A stretch of DNA of 64,000 bases from Azospirillum ramasamyi (GTDB lineage: Bacteria > Pseudomonadota > Alphaproteobacteria > Azospirillales > Azospirillaceae): contig NZ_CP029831.1 of NCBI RefSeq assembly GCF_003233655.1, forward strand, positions 251,501 through 315,500. The letters are read 5' to 3'. The first letter of the stretch is position 1. Each line of letters opens with the position of its first letter. Shown here piece after piece: positions 28,285 through 37,473 of this stretch. A program made the position numbers and the translations under genes. The notes beneath the pieces were generated by a model. The model did no database searches. It was given only the letters and a program-made list of their open reading frames with translations, and was not told where the DNA came from.

Positions 28285-29115
28285 CTACCCCGCATTCCCC
28301 TTCAGCCGCTCGTTGCGGCGGCGCAGCAGTTCCAGCGTCGACAGCATGCACACCGAGATCACCGTCAGCACCACCGCCACCGCGGTGATGGTGGGGCTGA
28401 TGTTCTCGCGGATGCCGCTGAACATCTCACGCGGCAGGGTGCGCTGCTCCGGCCCGGCGAGGAAGAGGACCGTCACCACCTCGTCGAAGCTGGTGGCGAA
28501 GGCGAACAGCGCGCCAGACGCCAGACCCGGCAGGATCAGCGGCAGGATCACCTTGCGGAAGGTGAGCAGCGGCGGCGCGCCGAGCGAGGCGGCGGCGCGG
28601 GCCAGCGTCATGTCGAAGCTCTGCAGCGTCGCCGACACGGTGATGACGACGAAGGGGGTCGCCAGCGCGGTGTGGACCAGGATCAGGCCCAGATAGTTGC
28701 CGGTCAGACCCAGCGGCGCGAAGAAGAAATAGACGCCGACCGCGGTGATGACGACCGGGACCACCATCGGCGACAGCACGACGGCCAGCACCAGCGGCTT
28801 CCACTTGCTCTTCCACTGGGCCAGTCCCAGCGAGGCCAGCGTGCCCAGCACCATCGACAGGACCGCCGAGGCCACGCCGATGATCATGCTGTTCTTCAGC
28901 GCGTTCATCCAGCGCGCGGAACCGAGGAAATCCTCGTACCAGCGCAGCGAGAGGCCCGGCAGCGGATAGGTCAGATAGGTGCTGGAGCTGAAGGACAGCG
29001 GCACGATCGCCAGGATCGGCGCCATCAGGAAGAACAGCACCAGCGTGCCGACGACGACCGTCGTGATCCAGGCGATGCGCTGGCTGGCGGTCTGGGGGGA
29101 ATGGTTCGCGCTCAA
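28285..29115 (-). CDS. ABC importer permease, PotC type
   Basis: A 276-residue inner-membrane permease with about six helices (WITTVVVGTLVLFFLMAPIL first). The EAA loop FDMTLARAAASLGAPPLLTF couples it to the ATPase. It is the second permease of a polyamine/GABA-type (Pot, YdcSTUV or Gts) importer and the last gene of its operon. The start is a TTG at 29115 that overlaps the stop of the upstream permease gene (TTGA), with GGGAGG 9 bases before it, so translation is probably coupled. An open frame extending far upstream is read-through only. Confidence 0.9.
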   Translation of the reverse strand: MSANHSPQTASQRIAWITTVVVGTLVLFFLMAPILAIVPLSFSSSTYLTYPLPGLSLRWYEDFLGSARWMNALKNSMIIGVASAVLSMVLGTLASLGLAQWKSKWKPLVLAVVLSPMVVPVVITAVGVYFFFAPLGLTGNYLGLILVHTALATPFVVITVSATLQSFDMTLARAAASLGAPPLLTFRKVILPLILPGLASGALFAFATSFDEVVTVLFLAGPEQRTLPREMFSGIRENISPTITAVAVVLTVISVCMLSTLELLRRRNERLKGNAG

Positions 29116-30362
29116 TTCTTCAGACCTCCCGTCGTCTGGCGGCCGAGCGCCAGCTTGCCATAGAGCAGCGCCAGCACCAGCGTGGCCAGCAGCAGCACCG
29201 CGCCCAACGCCGCGGCGAGGCCCCAGTTGACCGTTTCCGTGGTGTAGAAGGCGATGAAGGACGAAATCATCTGGTCTGCCGCGCCGCCGACCAGCGCCGG
29301 CGTGATGTAGTAGCCGATGGCCAGGATGAAGACGAGCAGGCAGCCGGCGCCGATGCCCGGAATGGTCTGCGGCAGGTAGATGCGCAGGAAGGCGGAGACC
29401 GGCGGCGCGCCCAGCGAGGCGGCGGCCCGCATATAGGCCGGCGAGATGCCGCGCATCACGCTGTACAGCGGCAGGATCATGAAGGGCAGCAGCACATGGG
29501 TCATCGCCATGTAGACGCCGAAGCGGTTGTAGATCAGCCGCACCGGTTCCTCGATGATGCCGAGCCATTGCAGGGAGCCGTTGACGATGCCCTCGCTCTG
29601 CAGGATCACGATCCAGGCGCAGGTGCGCACCAGCAGCGAGGTCCAGAAGGGCAGCAGCACGAAGATCATCAGCAGGTTCGACCGGCCGGTCGGCAGGTTC
29701 GCCAGCATGTAGGCGACCGGGAAGCCCAGGAGCAGGCAGAGCGCGGTGACGCCGAAGCCGATCTCGAAGGTGCGCAGGAAGATGTCGCGGTAGATCGACT
29801 GGTCCGCCGGAGCGTGGACGATGGCGCCGTCCGCGTCGCGGGTCAGATCGACCGCGGCCAGCAGGTAATAGCTGGTGACCGGGCCGCTGGCGCTCTTGAT
29901 CGCCGTCCAGCTCTCGCGCTCGCCCCAGGCCGGCGAGATCTCGATCATCGTCGCCTTGGCGGTGCCGGGAGCGGGCTGCTCCTTCAGCCTGCGGCCGGTC
30001 GACAGCAGGGTGGTGCGGAAGCCGTTGACGACGTAGTTCAGCCGCTTGGCGGCGACGGCCAGCGTTCCGGCCTCGCGCGCGGCGAGGATGTCGGCGGCGA
30101 GCGCGGCGAAGGCGGCCTCGTCGGGCAGGCCCTGGCCGCTCCACTGCTCCAGCGCCGCCACGGTCTGCGGCATCACCTGCGGCACTTCCCAATCGTCCAC
30201 CGACTTCCAGATCATGCCGGCGAGCGGCACGACGAAGGTGAACAGCAGGAAGGCCAGCAGCGGCAGCACCAGACCCAGCGCACGGAACTGCCGGGCCCGC
30301 TCGGCCCGTTTCAATCGACGCTTCAACGGCACGTCGGCGCCGGCAACGAAGGCGGCTGTCAT
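29112..30362 (-). CDS. ABC importer permease, PotB type, with large periplasmic insert
   Basis: A 416-residue permease, longer than the usual 280-310 residues of PotB. The first helix (LGLVLPLLAFLLFTFVVPLA) is followed by an insert of about 150 hydrophilic residues, roughly 50-200 (including AFAALAADILAAREAGTLAV), predicted to be periplasmic. Then come five helices and the EAA loop AYMRAAASLGAPPVSAFLRI. Such inserts occur in PotB/PotH-like permeases of alphaproteobacteria. The ATG at 30362 was preferred because AGGA is 8 bases upstream; an ATG two codons earlier is nearly equal. It lies between the binding-protein gene and the second permease gene. Confidence 0.88.
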   Translation of the reverse strand: MTAAFVAGADVPLKRRLKRAERARQFRALGLVLPLLAFLLFTFVVPLAGMIWKSVDDWEVPQVMPQTVAALEQWSGQGLPDEAAFAALAADILAAREAGTLAVAAKRLNYVVNGFRTTLLSTGRRLKEQPAPGTAKATMIEISPAWGERESWTAIKSASGPVTSYYLLAAVDLTRDADGAIVHAPADQSIYRDIFLRTFEIGFGVTALCLLLGFPVAYMLANLPTGRSNLLMIFVLLPFWTSLLVRTCAWIVILQSEGIVNGSLQWLGIIEEPVRLIYNRFGVYMAMTHVLLPFMILPLYSVMRGISPAYMRAAASLGAPPVSAFLRIYLPQTIPGIGAGCLLVFILAIGYYITPALVGGAADQMISSFIAFYTTETVNWGLAAALGAVLLLATLVLALLYGKLALGRQTTGGLKN

Positions 30363-30388
30363 CGGCATTGTCCTGTTGGAAAGTCCTT

Positions 30389-30534
30389 TCCCTCTCCCGC
30401 CCCGGGAGAGGGGGGCGCCATAGGCGCCGGGTGAGGGGTAATCCAAGGAACCATGCGGTTCGGGATTCCTGCGTTGCCCCTCACCCTTCCCAAGCTATGC
30501 TTGGGCCCCTTCCCTCTCCCGGGACGGGAGAGGG
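30389..30534. repeat. REP-like palindromic repeat, copy 3
   Basis: Palindromes CCCTCTCCCGCCCCGGGAGAGG at the left and CCCTCTCCCGGGACGGGAGAGGG-like at the right enclose GGGTGAGGGG...CCCCTCACCC arms. The right 58 bases match copy 1 at 54 of 58 positions. It lies inside the importer operon between the binding-protein and first permease genes, where a hairpin could protect the upstream message and set stoichiometry. Confidence 0.8.
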
Positions 30535-30551
30535 CAATACTGCTCAGACGC

Positions 30552-31598
30552 TTACTTCGCCGCCCACTTGTTGAAGCGTTCGGTCAGGCGATCGATGTTC
30601 TCCAGCCAGAAGTCGGTGTTGATCTCGATCGCGTTCTTCATGTTGTCCGGCGCGGTCGGCAGGTCGGTCAGGACAGCCTTCGACAGCAGCGACGGGGCAT
30701 TCTTGTTCGAGGTGCCGTAGGCGATGCCTTCGGACAGCTTGGCCTGGTTCTCCGCCTTGCCGACGAAGTTCAGGAACTTGTAGGCGGCCTCCTGGTTCGG
30801 GCTGCCCTTCAGGATCACCCAGCTGTCGATGGTGTAGAGCGCGCCGTTCCACACCATGCCGAAGTTCTTCTTCTCGTTCTTGTTGGCGGCGTCGATGCGG
30901 CCGTTGTAGACCGAGGTCATCGCGACTTCGCCGGACGCCAGCAGCTGCGGCGGCTGGGCGCCGGCCTTCCACCAGACGATGTCGTTCTTGATGGTGTCGA
31001 GCTTCTTGAAGGCGCGCTCGATGCCGGCCTCGGTGCCCAGCACCTTGTAGACGTCGGCCGGGGCCACGCCGTCGGCCATCAGCGCGATTTCCAGCGTGGT
31101 CTTGGCGCCCTGGCGCAGGCCGCGCTTGCCCGGGAACTTCTGGGTGTCGAAGAAGTCGGCCCAGCTCTTCGGCGCTTCCTTCAGCTTGTCCTTGTCGTAG
31201 CCCAGCACGAAGTCATAGACGATGGCGCCGACGCCGCAGGCGTTGACGGTGGCCGGCAGGTAGGCTTCCTCGCCGCCGATCTTGGAGTAGTTCAGCTTCT
31301 CGTACAGGCCTTCGTCGCAGCCCAGAGCCAGCTCCTCGCTCTCGACCTGGACGACATCCCAGGTGGAGGCGCCGCCCTGGACCTTGGCGCGCAGGACGCC
31401 GACGCCGCCGTCCCAGGATTCGTCGTTCATCGGCGTGCCGGTGGCCTTGAACGGCTCGAAATAGACCTTCTTCTGGACTTCCTGATAGGCGCCGCCCCAC
31501 GAGACGACAGTCAGGTCGCGGGCGCTGGCGGCCGATGCCAGGGCGGTGAGGGCGGTGAAGGTCGCAGCGAAACCGAGAGCCACCTTAATCTTCGACAT
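30552..31598 (-). CDS. Polyamine/GABA-type ABC substrate-binding protein
   Basis: A 348-residue periplasmic protein with a Sec signal peptide (KVALGFAATFTALTALASAA, cleavage near ASA-RDL). The mature part starts DLTVVSWGGAYQEVQKKVYF, the pattern of PotD/PotF-type family 1 binding proteins. It would deliver a small amine such as putrescine, spermidine or GABA. The start at 31598 was chosen because the signal peptide begins there. It lies 68 bases downstream of the ATPase gene and is usually the most expressed gene; the REP repeat after it is consistent with mRNA stabilisation. Agrobacterium GtsA (GABA) is a close type; ligand identity is open. Confidence 0.9.
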   Translation of the reverse strand: MSKIKVALGFAATFTALTALASAASARDLTVVSWGGAYQEVQKKVYFEPFKATGTPMNDESWDGGVGVLRAKVQGGASTWDVVQVESEELALGCDEGLYEKLNYSKIGGEEAYLPATVNACGVGAIVYDFVLGYDKDKLKEAPKSWADFFDTQKFPGKRGLRQGAKTTLEIALMADGVAPADVYKVLGTEAGIERAFKKLDTIKNDIVWWKAGAQPPQLLASGEVAMTSVYNGRIDAANKNEKKNFGMVWNGALYTIDSWVILKGSPNQEAAYKFLNFVGKAENQAKLSEGIAYGTSNKNAPSLLSKAVLTDLPTAPDNMKNAIEINTDFWLENIDRLTERFNKWAAK

Positions 31599-31666
31599 GA
31601 TCCCCGTCCTTGTTCGTCGTGGTTGTTGTTGCTGGTAAGGCACCCTGGCGCTGAGGAACCACGTCC

Positions 31667-32776
31667 TCAGACCGGATCGAGCGCCCGGCAGTCCTCCGGG
31701 CGGAAAGCGATGTAGACGTCCTGGCCCGGCGCCAGCCCGGCATAGGAGCCGGCCGGCAGCTTGACCATGAATTCCGGGTTGGAAGGCGTCGACAGGATCG
31801 CCAGCGTGTGGTCGCCGACATAGATCAGGTCGGTCAGCGTCGCCGGCAGGCGGTTGGTGCCCGCATCGCCGCTGTCGCCGGTTTCGATCGCCACGCGCTC
31901 CGGGCGGATGGACAGCGAGCTGCGGCTGCCGGCGCCGCCGACATTGACCGCCTGCGCCACCACCGAACCGCCGGCATCCAGCGCGATCCGCGCCCAGCCC
32001 TGTTCGATATTTTCAACAACCCCGTTCAGAACATTGTTCTCGCCGATGAAGTTGGCGACGAAGCTGTTCACCGGCCGCTCGTACAGCGCGTCCGGTCGGT
32101 CGATCTGCTGGACGATGCCGTCGTTGAACACCGCGATGCGGTCGGACATGGTCAGCGCCTCCCCCTGGTCGTGGGTGACGTAGACGACGGTCAGGCCCAT
32201 CGTCTCGTGCAGGCGCTTGATCTCCAACTGCATATGCTCGCGCAGGCGCTTGTCGAGCGCGCCCAGCGGCTCGTCCATCAGCACCAGGGCGGGATTGAAC
32301 ACCAGGGCGCGCGCCAGCGCCACGCGCTGCTGCTGGCCGCCGGACAGCTGTCCGGGACGGCGCGTGGCCAGGTTGCCGAGCTTGATCATGTCGAGCGCGG
32401 CGGCCACGCGTTCCTTGGTTTCCGCCTTGGAAACGCCGCGCACCGACAGCGGGAAGGCGACGTTCTCCTCGATCGTCAGGTGGGGGAACAGGGCGTAGTT
32501 CTGGAAGACCATGCCGATGTCGCGCTTGTGCGGCGGCACGTTCTTGATCGGCCGGTCGCCGATGAAGATTTCGCCATGGGTCGGCACCTCGAACCCGGCC
32601 AGCATCATCAGCGTGGTGGTCTTGCCCGAACCCGACGGCCCGAGAAGCGTCAGGAATTCGCCCTTGCGGATGTCGAGATCGAGGCTTTTCACCACCAGAT
32701 GCTCGCCATCGTAGGTCTTCTGCACCCCGGTGAAGCGCACCAGGGTATCTGTCGTCGCGATCATCCCGCCGTCCAT
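31667..32776 (-). CDS. ABC importer ATP-binding protein, PotA type
   Basis: A 369-residue ATPase energising the importer. Walker A is GPSGSGKTTT (about residues 46-55), the signature LSGGQQQRVALARAL, Walker B LVLMDEPLGAL, and the switch His lies in YVTHDQ. A C-terminal TOBE region follows (from about 270; WARIALDAGGSVVAQAVNVG). The start at 32776 was chosen for GGGAG seven bases upstream; an ATG four codons later (32764) is also possible, and the open frame runs to 32929. It is the first gene of the four-gene operon, with a PuuR-like operator about 85 bases upstream. Confidence 0.93.
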   Translation of the reverse strand: MDGGMIATTDTLVRFTGVQKTYDGEHLVVKSLDLDIRKGEFLTLLGPSGSGKTTTLMMLAGFEVPTHGEIFIGDRPIKNVPPHKRDIGMVFQNYALFPHLTIEENVAFPLSVRGVSKAETKERVAAALDMIKLGNLATRRPGQLSGGQQQRVALARALVFNPALVLMDEPLGALDKRLREHMQLEIKRLHETMGLTVVYVTHDQGEALTMSDRIAVFNDGIVQQIDRPDALYERPVNSFVANFIGENNVLNGVVENIEQGWARIALDAGGSVVAQAVNVGGAGSRSSLSIRPERVAIETGDSGDAGTNRLPATLTDLIYVGDHTLAILSTPSNPEFMVKLPAGSYAGLAPGQDVYIAFRPEDCRALDPV

Positions 32777-32859
32777 CCGTCCGCTCCCGTCACAGGCGAC
32801 CTGGATCCGGGTACGCCACCCCGGCCCGGTCCGTCTTTCTGACCCTGACGGTAGCATGC

Positions 32860-32875
32860 GTTTAAGAAAATAGAC
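32860..32875. promoter_or_regulatory. Second PuuR-like operator, upstream of the importer operon
   Basis: GTTTAAGAAAATAGAC matches the perfect palindrome upstream of gabD (27468-27483) at 13 of 16 positions, with both outer half-sites largely kept. It lies about 85 bases upstream of the ATPase start, suggesting shared control of import and degradation. Confidence 0.55.
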
Positions 32876-33051
32876 AAGAGGAATGGCTATGACTTGAACA
32901 ATCCAACACTCTGCCGATTTCTTGTGCAAATGCGAAGGCCATGCCCACGCTTCGACCGGCAGTGTGCTTCATTCGCATGCGATTGAGAAGACCAATGATA
33001 GATATCGCTGACGGACGGAAGCATGAAAATCCGCTGGCGATGCGAAAGAAT

Positions 33052-33080
33052 GAGACGAATCGCCGCAGGCGATTCGTCTC
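33052..33080 (-). terminator. Terminator of the TRAP binding-protein gene
   Basis: A perfect 13-bp stem GAGACGAATCGCC (33052-33064) with 33068-33080, and a GCA loop, begins 9 bases beyond the TRAP gene stop. On the minus strand it is followed by the T-rich ATTCTTTCG. Confidence 0.75.
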
Positions 33081-33089
33081 GGTGCCGAC

Positions 33090-34196
<1,107 letters not shown>

Positions 34197-34220
34197 GATG
34201 ACGTCTCTTCCCGTCTTTAT

Positions 34221-34254
34221 GGTTGGTTGTGCCAGTATGATAGCGCAACCAACC
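34221..34254. promoter_or_regulatory. Inverted repeat in the TRAP-gene leader
   Basis: GGTTGGTTGTGC (34221-34232) faces GCGCAACCAACC (34243-34254), 11 of 12 pairs, with a 10-base spacer. It starts 25 bases upstream of the TRAP binding-protein ATG, close to where an operator or a translation-controlling leader hairpin would lie. Confidence 0.5.
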
Positions 34255-34319
34255 GCTCGGGGAATCCCCCTTCCACTGGGGGGCGCGGAATGCGTGGAAG
34301 AATCTTGCACCGCAAACGA

Positions 34320-34347
34320 AAAATCCAGCCGCGGAGGGCTGGATTTT
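34320..34347 (-). terminator. Terminator-like hairpin in a divergent promoter region
   Basis: A perfect 11-bp stem AAAATCCAGCC (34320-34330) with GGCTGGATTTT (34337-34347) and a six-base loop. Read on the minus strand it ends in TTTTT, the form of an intrinsic terminator. It is upstream of both flanking genes, so it implies a short separate transcript or an attenuator in the TRAP leader. Confidence 0.55.
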
Positions 34348-34645
34348 CGGCGACGCAGCATTATTTGTTGTTTCGATCGCCTTCCAGGCGTTTCCTCCCT
34401 AAACTCGGGTCGCGGCTCAATAGCTAGCGGCCTTTTTCTTTTTCTGCAATATGCTGAAAGTCAGCTTCACAAACTTTTTTGGCGTCCGCACGACCCGCAC
34501 GTGCCGAAAGCTAAAATCCTCACGCCTTTAAATTGTTATTTCCAGCGCCCGTTTTGCTTGACCCTTTATAAAGGACCGGGATGATACAGTCCTTGCACTG
34601 TTCGATCCCTGCCCCACCCCTTGCGATTCCCGAAAGGACGATGCC
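34348..34645. other. AT-richer intergenic region upstream of the diguanylate cyclase
   Basis: About 300 bases with lower GC than average. It contains a perfect 12-bp palindrome CCTTTATAAAGG (34563-34574) directly after a possible -35 TTGACC (34558-34563). No protein gene is supported. Together with 34197-34347 it forms the divergent control region of the TRAP gene and the cyclase gene. Confidence 0.4.
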
Positions 34646-36316
34646 GTGAAGAGGCCCCTTGGACAACCAAGCGGCAAGCCCATACGCCGCATCCAGGCGC
34701 TTGGTCTGCGTGCAACGGTCGCCATCACCGTGGCGATCCTCGTACTGGGTTCGACTGTGGTGATGGGCCTGGTCGTCGGCAACGGCGCCGCCGACGCCCT
34801 GAAGCGGGAGATCGGCGATTCGATGACCGGGCTGGCGCAGTCGCTGGCGCGGCAGCTCGATTCGACCATGTGGGCACGCGCCAACCAGATCGCCGCCCTC
34901 TCGCGGATCGAGGCGCTGAAGGATCCGGCGGTGGCGCAATCGACCATCGACGAGTTGAAGCGCCGCGACCCGACCATCGCCTGGATCGGCATGACCAACG
35001 CCGACGGGCGGGTGATGGCGGCCTCCGGCGGGCTGCTGCTGGGGGCGGACATCTCCAGCCGTCCGGTCCAACTGGAGGGCATGAAGGGCCTGTTCGTCGG
35101 CGACGTGCACGATGCGGTGGCCCTGCGCGGCAAGGTGCCGTACCTGGAGGGCGAAACCCCGAAATTCGTCGATGTCTCCGCCCCGCTGACGACTGCCGGC
35201 GGCACCCCGGCGGGCGTGCTTGCCGCCCATTACAGCTGGGAATGGGCCTACGCCTCGATCCGCCAGCTGACGGCGCCGCTGTCCGACCGCAGCGGGCTGA
35301 CGCTCTTCATCCTGTCGGCCAACGGCTCCGTTCTGATCGGGCCGGACGATACGGTGGGAAAGCCGCTGCCGGTCCCGGCGCTGTCGGCGAAGCTGCGCGA
35401 CGGCTGGAGCGCCGACGTCTGGCCGGACGGCGTCACCTATGTGACCGGCGTGGCGCATGGCCGGGGCCTGCATGACTATGCCGGACTCGGCTGGACGGTC
35501 ATCGCGCGCCAACCCGCCAACGAGGTGTTCGCCGAGACGGGCCGGCTTCGGCTGACCATCGTCGCCACCGGCATCCTGCTGGCCCTGCTGTTCAGCGTCG
35601 TCGGCTGGTTCGCCGCCGGACGGATCGCCCGCCCGTTGGGCGCCATCGCCGACGCCGCAGAACGGATCGGCAGCGGCGAGCACGGCGTCAGCATCCCCGA
35701 GGTCGGCGGCGCCGCGGAGATCCGCCGGCTGTCCGTCTCGCTGCGGGACATGGTGGACAGCCTGACCAACAAGGATGCCGCACTGATGCGGCTGGAGGAC
35801 ATCGCCTACGAGGACCGGCTGACCGCGCTGCCCAACCGGCGCTATTTCGAACAGTATGTCGAGGCGTCGACCGGCAGCGGCGGCGGATCGGCGACGGTGA
35901 TGTACATCGACCTGGACGGCTTCAAGCCGGTGAACGACCGGCTGGGCCACGATGCCGGCGACGCCGTCCTGCGGCAGGTCGGCAGCCGGCTCGCCGGCAT
36001 CTTCCGCGACGACGATGTGATCGCCCGGCTGGGCGGCGACGAGTTCGCGGCCATCCTGCCGCGCCGCCCCGGCCGCCCCGCCCCCGATTTCGGGGAACTG
36101 GCGTCCCGCATCATCGCCACGGTGAACGAGCCGGTTTCGATCAACGGCGAGAAGGTGCGGGTCGGCTGCTCCATCGGCATCGCCTCCTGGCCGGATGACG
36201 ACAGCGACATGGCGACGGTGATGCGCCACGCCGACGCCGCGCTCTACAAGGCCAAGCGCGACGGGCGTAACCGCGCGGTGCGCTGGACCAGGGTCGAGAT
36301 GGGGGCCGAGGGGTAG
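34646..36316 (+). CDS. Membrane diguanylate cyclase (Cache-HAMP-GGDEF)
   Basis: A 556-residue inner-membrane sensor making cyclic di-GMP from two GTP. Order: a first helix (about 20-45; ITVAILVLGSTVVMGLVVGN), a periplasmic Cache-like sensor (about 45-300), a second helix (LTIVATGILLALLFSVVGWF), HAMP (GRIARPLGAIADAAERIGSG) and a GGDEF domain. The catalytic GGDEF is at about 463-467. The inhibitory site RDDD lies at the canonical position in RDDDVIARLGGDEF, so product feedback is expected. No EAL domain. The start is GTG at 34646 with AGGA 8 bases upstream; the ATG at 34641 is out of frame. The signal sensed is unknown. Confidence 0.92.
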   Translation: MKRPLGQPSGKPIRRIQALGLRATVAITVAILVLGSTVVMGLVVGNGAADALKREIGDSMTGLAQSLARQLDSTMWARANQIAALSRIEALKDPAVAQSTIDELKRRDPTIAWIGMTNADGRVMAASGGLLLGADISSRPVQLEGMKGLFVGDVHDAVALRGKVPYLEGETPKFVDVSAPLTTAGGTPAGVLAAHYSWEWAYASIRQLTAPLSDRSGLTLFILSANGSVLIGPDDTVGKPLPVPALSAKLRDGWSADVWPDGVTYVTGVAHGRGLHDYAGLGWTVIARQPANEVFAETGRLRLTIVATGILLALLFSVVGWFAAGRIARPLGAIADAAERIGSGEHGVSIPEVGGAAEIRRLSVSLRDMVDSLTNKDAALMRLEDIAYEDRLTALPNRRYFEQYVEASTGSGGGSATVMYIDLDGFKPVNDRLGHDAGDAVLRQVGSRLAGIFRDDDVIARLGGDEFAAILPRRPGRPAPDFGELASRIIATVNEPVSINGEKVRVGCSIGIASWPDDDSDMATVMRHADAALYKAKRDGRNRAVRWTRVEMGAEG

Positions 36317-36330
36317 GAGACCGGGCGGCT

Positions 36331-37410
36331 CTAGCGTCCCTCCAGCCCCCGAACCATCTCGTTCATGAATCCCAGCTTTTCGATCACCGTGGCCGACAGG
36401 ATGAAGGGGTAGAGATCCGGCTGGCCCATGCTGCGGTTCAGGCTGTTCACCGCATAGGTCAGGGGCAGCCAGGGCTCGATCAGATCCTCGATGCGTTTCG
36501 CCCGGTGGGGGTTGAAATCGACCTCGGCCTCCAACTCGGCCCCTTCGGTGATGCGGGGACGGATCTTCAGGCCGAAGGCGCGGGCTGTCTCCAGCGTATC
36601 GACGATGTGGAGGTAATGCGCCCAGGTCTCGGCGAAATCCTCCCAGGGATGGGCGGTGGCGTAGGCGCTGACGAAATTCGCCTGCCAGTCGGCGGGGGCG
36701 CCGTTGGCGTAATGGCGTTTCAGCGCCTCGCCGTAATCCTCGCGCTCGTCGCCGAACAGGGCGCGGAAACGCTCCAGCAGGGCCAGGTCGTCGCGCACCA
36801 GACGGTCCCAGACATAATGGCCGATCTCGTGCCGGAAATGGCCGAGCAGCGTGCGGTATGGTTCGCCCATCTCGGTGCGGCGCTTCTCGCGCTCGGCGTC
36901 GTCGGCCTCGGCGACGTTGATGGTGATCAGGCCGTTGGCGTGGCCGGTCAGCACCGGCGTCACCGTGCCGTCGGGCCCGACCGTGTCGGACAGGAAGTCG
37001 AAGGCCAGACCTTCCTCCGGATTCTCGATCCGGGTCTGCAGCGGCAGCTTCAGGTTGGTCAAGGTGTAGAACAGGTGGTGCTTGGCCAGTTCCAGCTTGC
37101 GCCAGAGCGTCAGGTTGGCGGTGTCCGACAGGTCGGGGATGGTGCGGTTGTGCCGGCAGGCGGCGCAATGGGTGTCGGCGGAATCGGCCGGCAGCATCCA
37201 GTTGCAGGCATCCAGTTCGGCGTTCGCACAGAATTTGTAGAGCGGTTCGATGGTGGCCAGCGCGCTCCACACCCCGTCATGGTCGGTCGGGTCGATCGCC
37301 GACAGGGTGCCCAAATCCGGCAGATAGCCCAGCCGGTAGCCGCAGCGCTCGCACAGCGTGTTCTCGAAGTAGAGCGGCTGGTGGCAGTTCTGGCATTCGA
37401 AGAGTTTCAT
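36331..37410 (-). CDS. Putative zinc-ribbon metallopeptidase
   Basis: A 359-residue cytoplasmic protein. The N-terminus carries two CxxC pairs (C6/C9 and C20/C23) forming a zinc ribbon, and further cysteines stand near 61-85 (THCAACRHN). The HExxH-type motif H194-E-I-G-H198 in LLGHFRHEIGHYVWDRL marks a zinc-dependent peptidase active site, and a downstream Glu in DFAETWAHYLHIVDT could be the third ligand. This matches the family of putative zinc-binding peptidases with an N-terminal zinc ribbon; their substrates are unknown. It is downstream of glgX on the same strand, separated by a hairpin. Confidence 0.82.
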   Translation of the reverse strand: MKLFECQNCHQPLYFENTLCERCGYRLGYLPDLGTLSAIDPTDHDGVWSALATIEPLYKFCANAELDACNWMLPADSADTHCAACRHNRTIPDLSDTANLTLWRKLELAKHHLFYTLTNLKLPLQTRIENPEEGLAFDFLSDTVGPDGTVTPVLTGHANGLITINVAEADDAEREKRRTEMGEPYRTLLGHFRHEIGHYVWDRLVRDDLALLERFRALFGDEREDYGEALKRHYANGAPADWQANFVSAYATAHPWEDFAETWAHYLHIVDTLETARAFGLKIRPRITEGAELEAEVDFNPHRAKRIEDLIEPWLPLTYAVNSLNRSMGQPDLYPFILSATVIEKLGFMNEMVRGLEGR

Positions 37411-37438
37411 GGCGGGGCGATCCCGAGGTCGAGGGGTT

Positions 37439-37462
37439 CCCTCTCCCCCGATGGGGAGAGGG
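37439..37462. repeat. Short REP-like hairpin between glgX and the peptidase gene
   Basis: A perfect 10-bp stem CCCTCTCCCC/GGGGAGAGGG with a CGAT loop. It lies 12 bases beyond the glgX stop and may act as a terminator. It is the minimal core of the larger palindromic repeats elsewhere in the window. Confidence 0.65.
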
Positions 37463-37473
37463 GATAACTCTGG

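Noticed and set aside
28285..30192. 635-codon reading of the PotC-type permease gene
   Set aside because: The upstream 359 codons lie over the PotB-type permease gene in another frame and are not protein-like; the coupled TTG at 29115 is the likely start.
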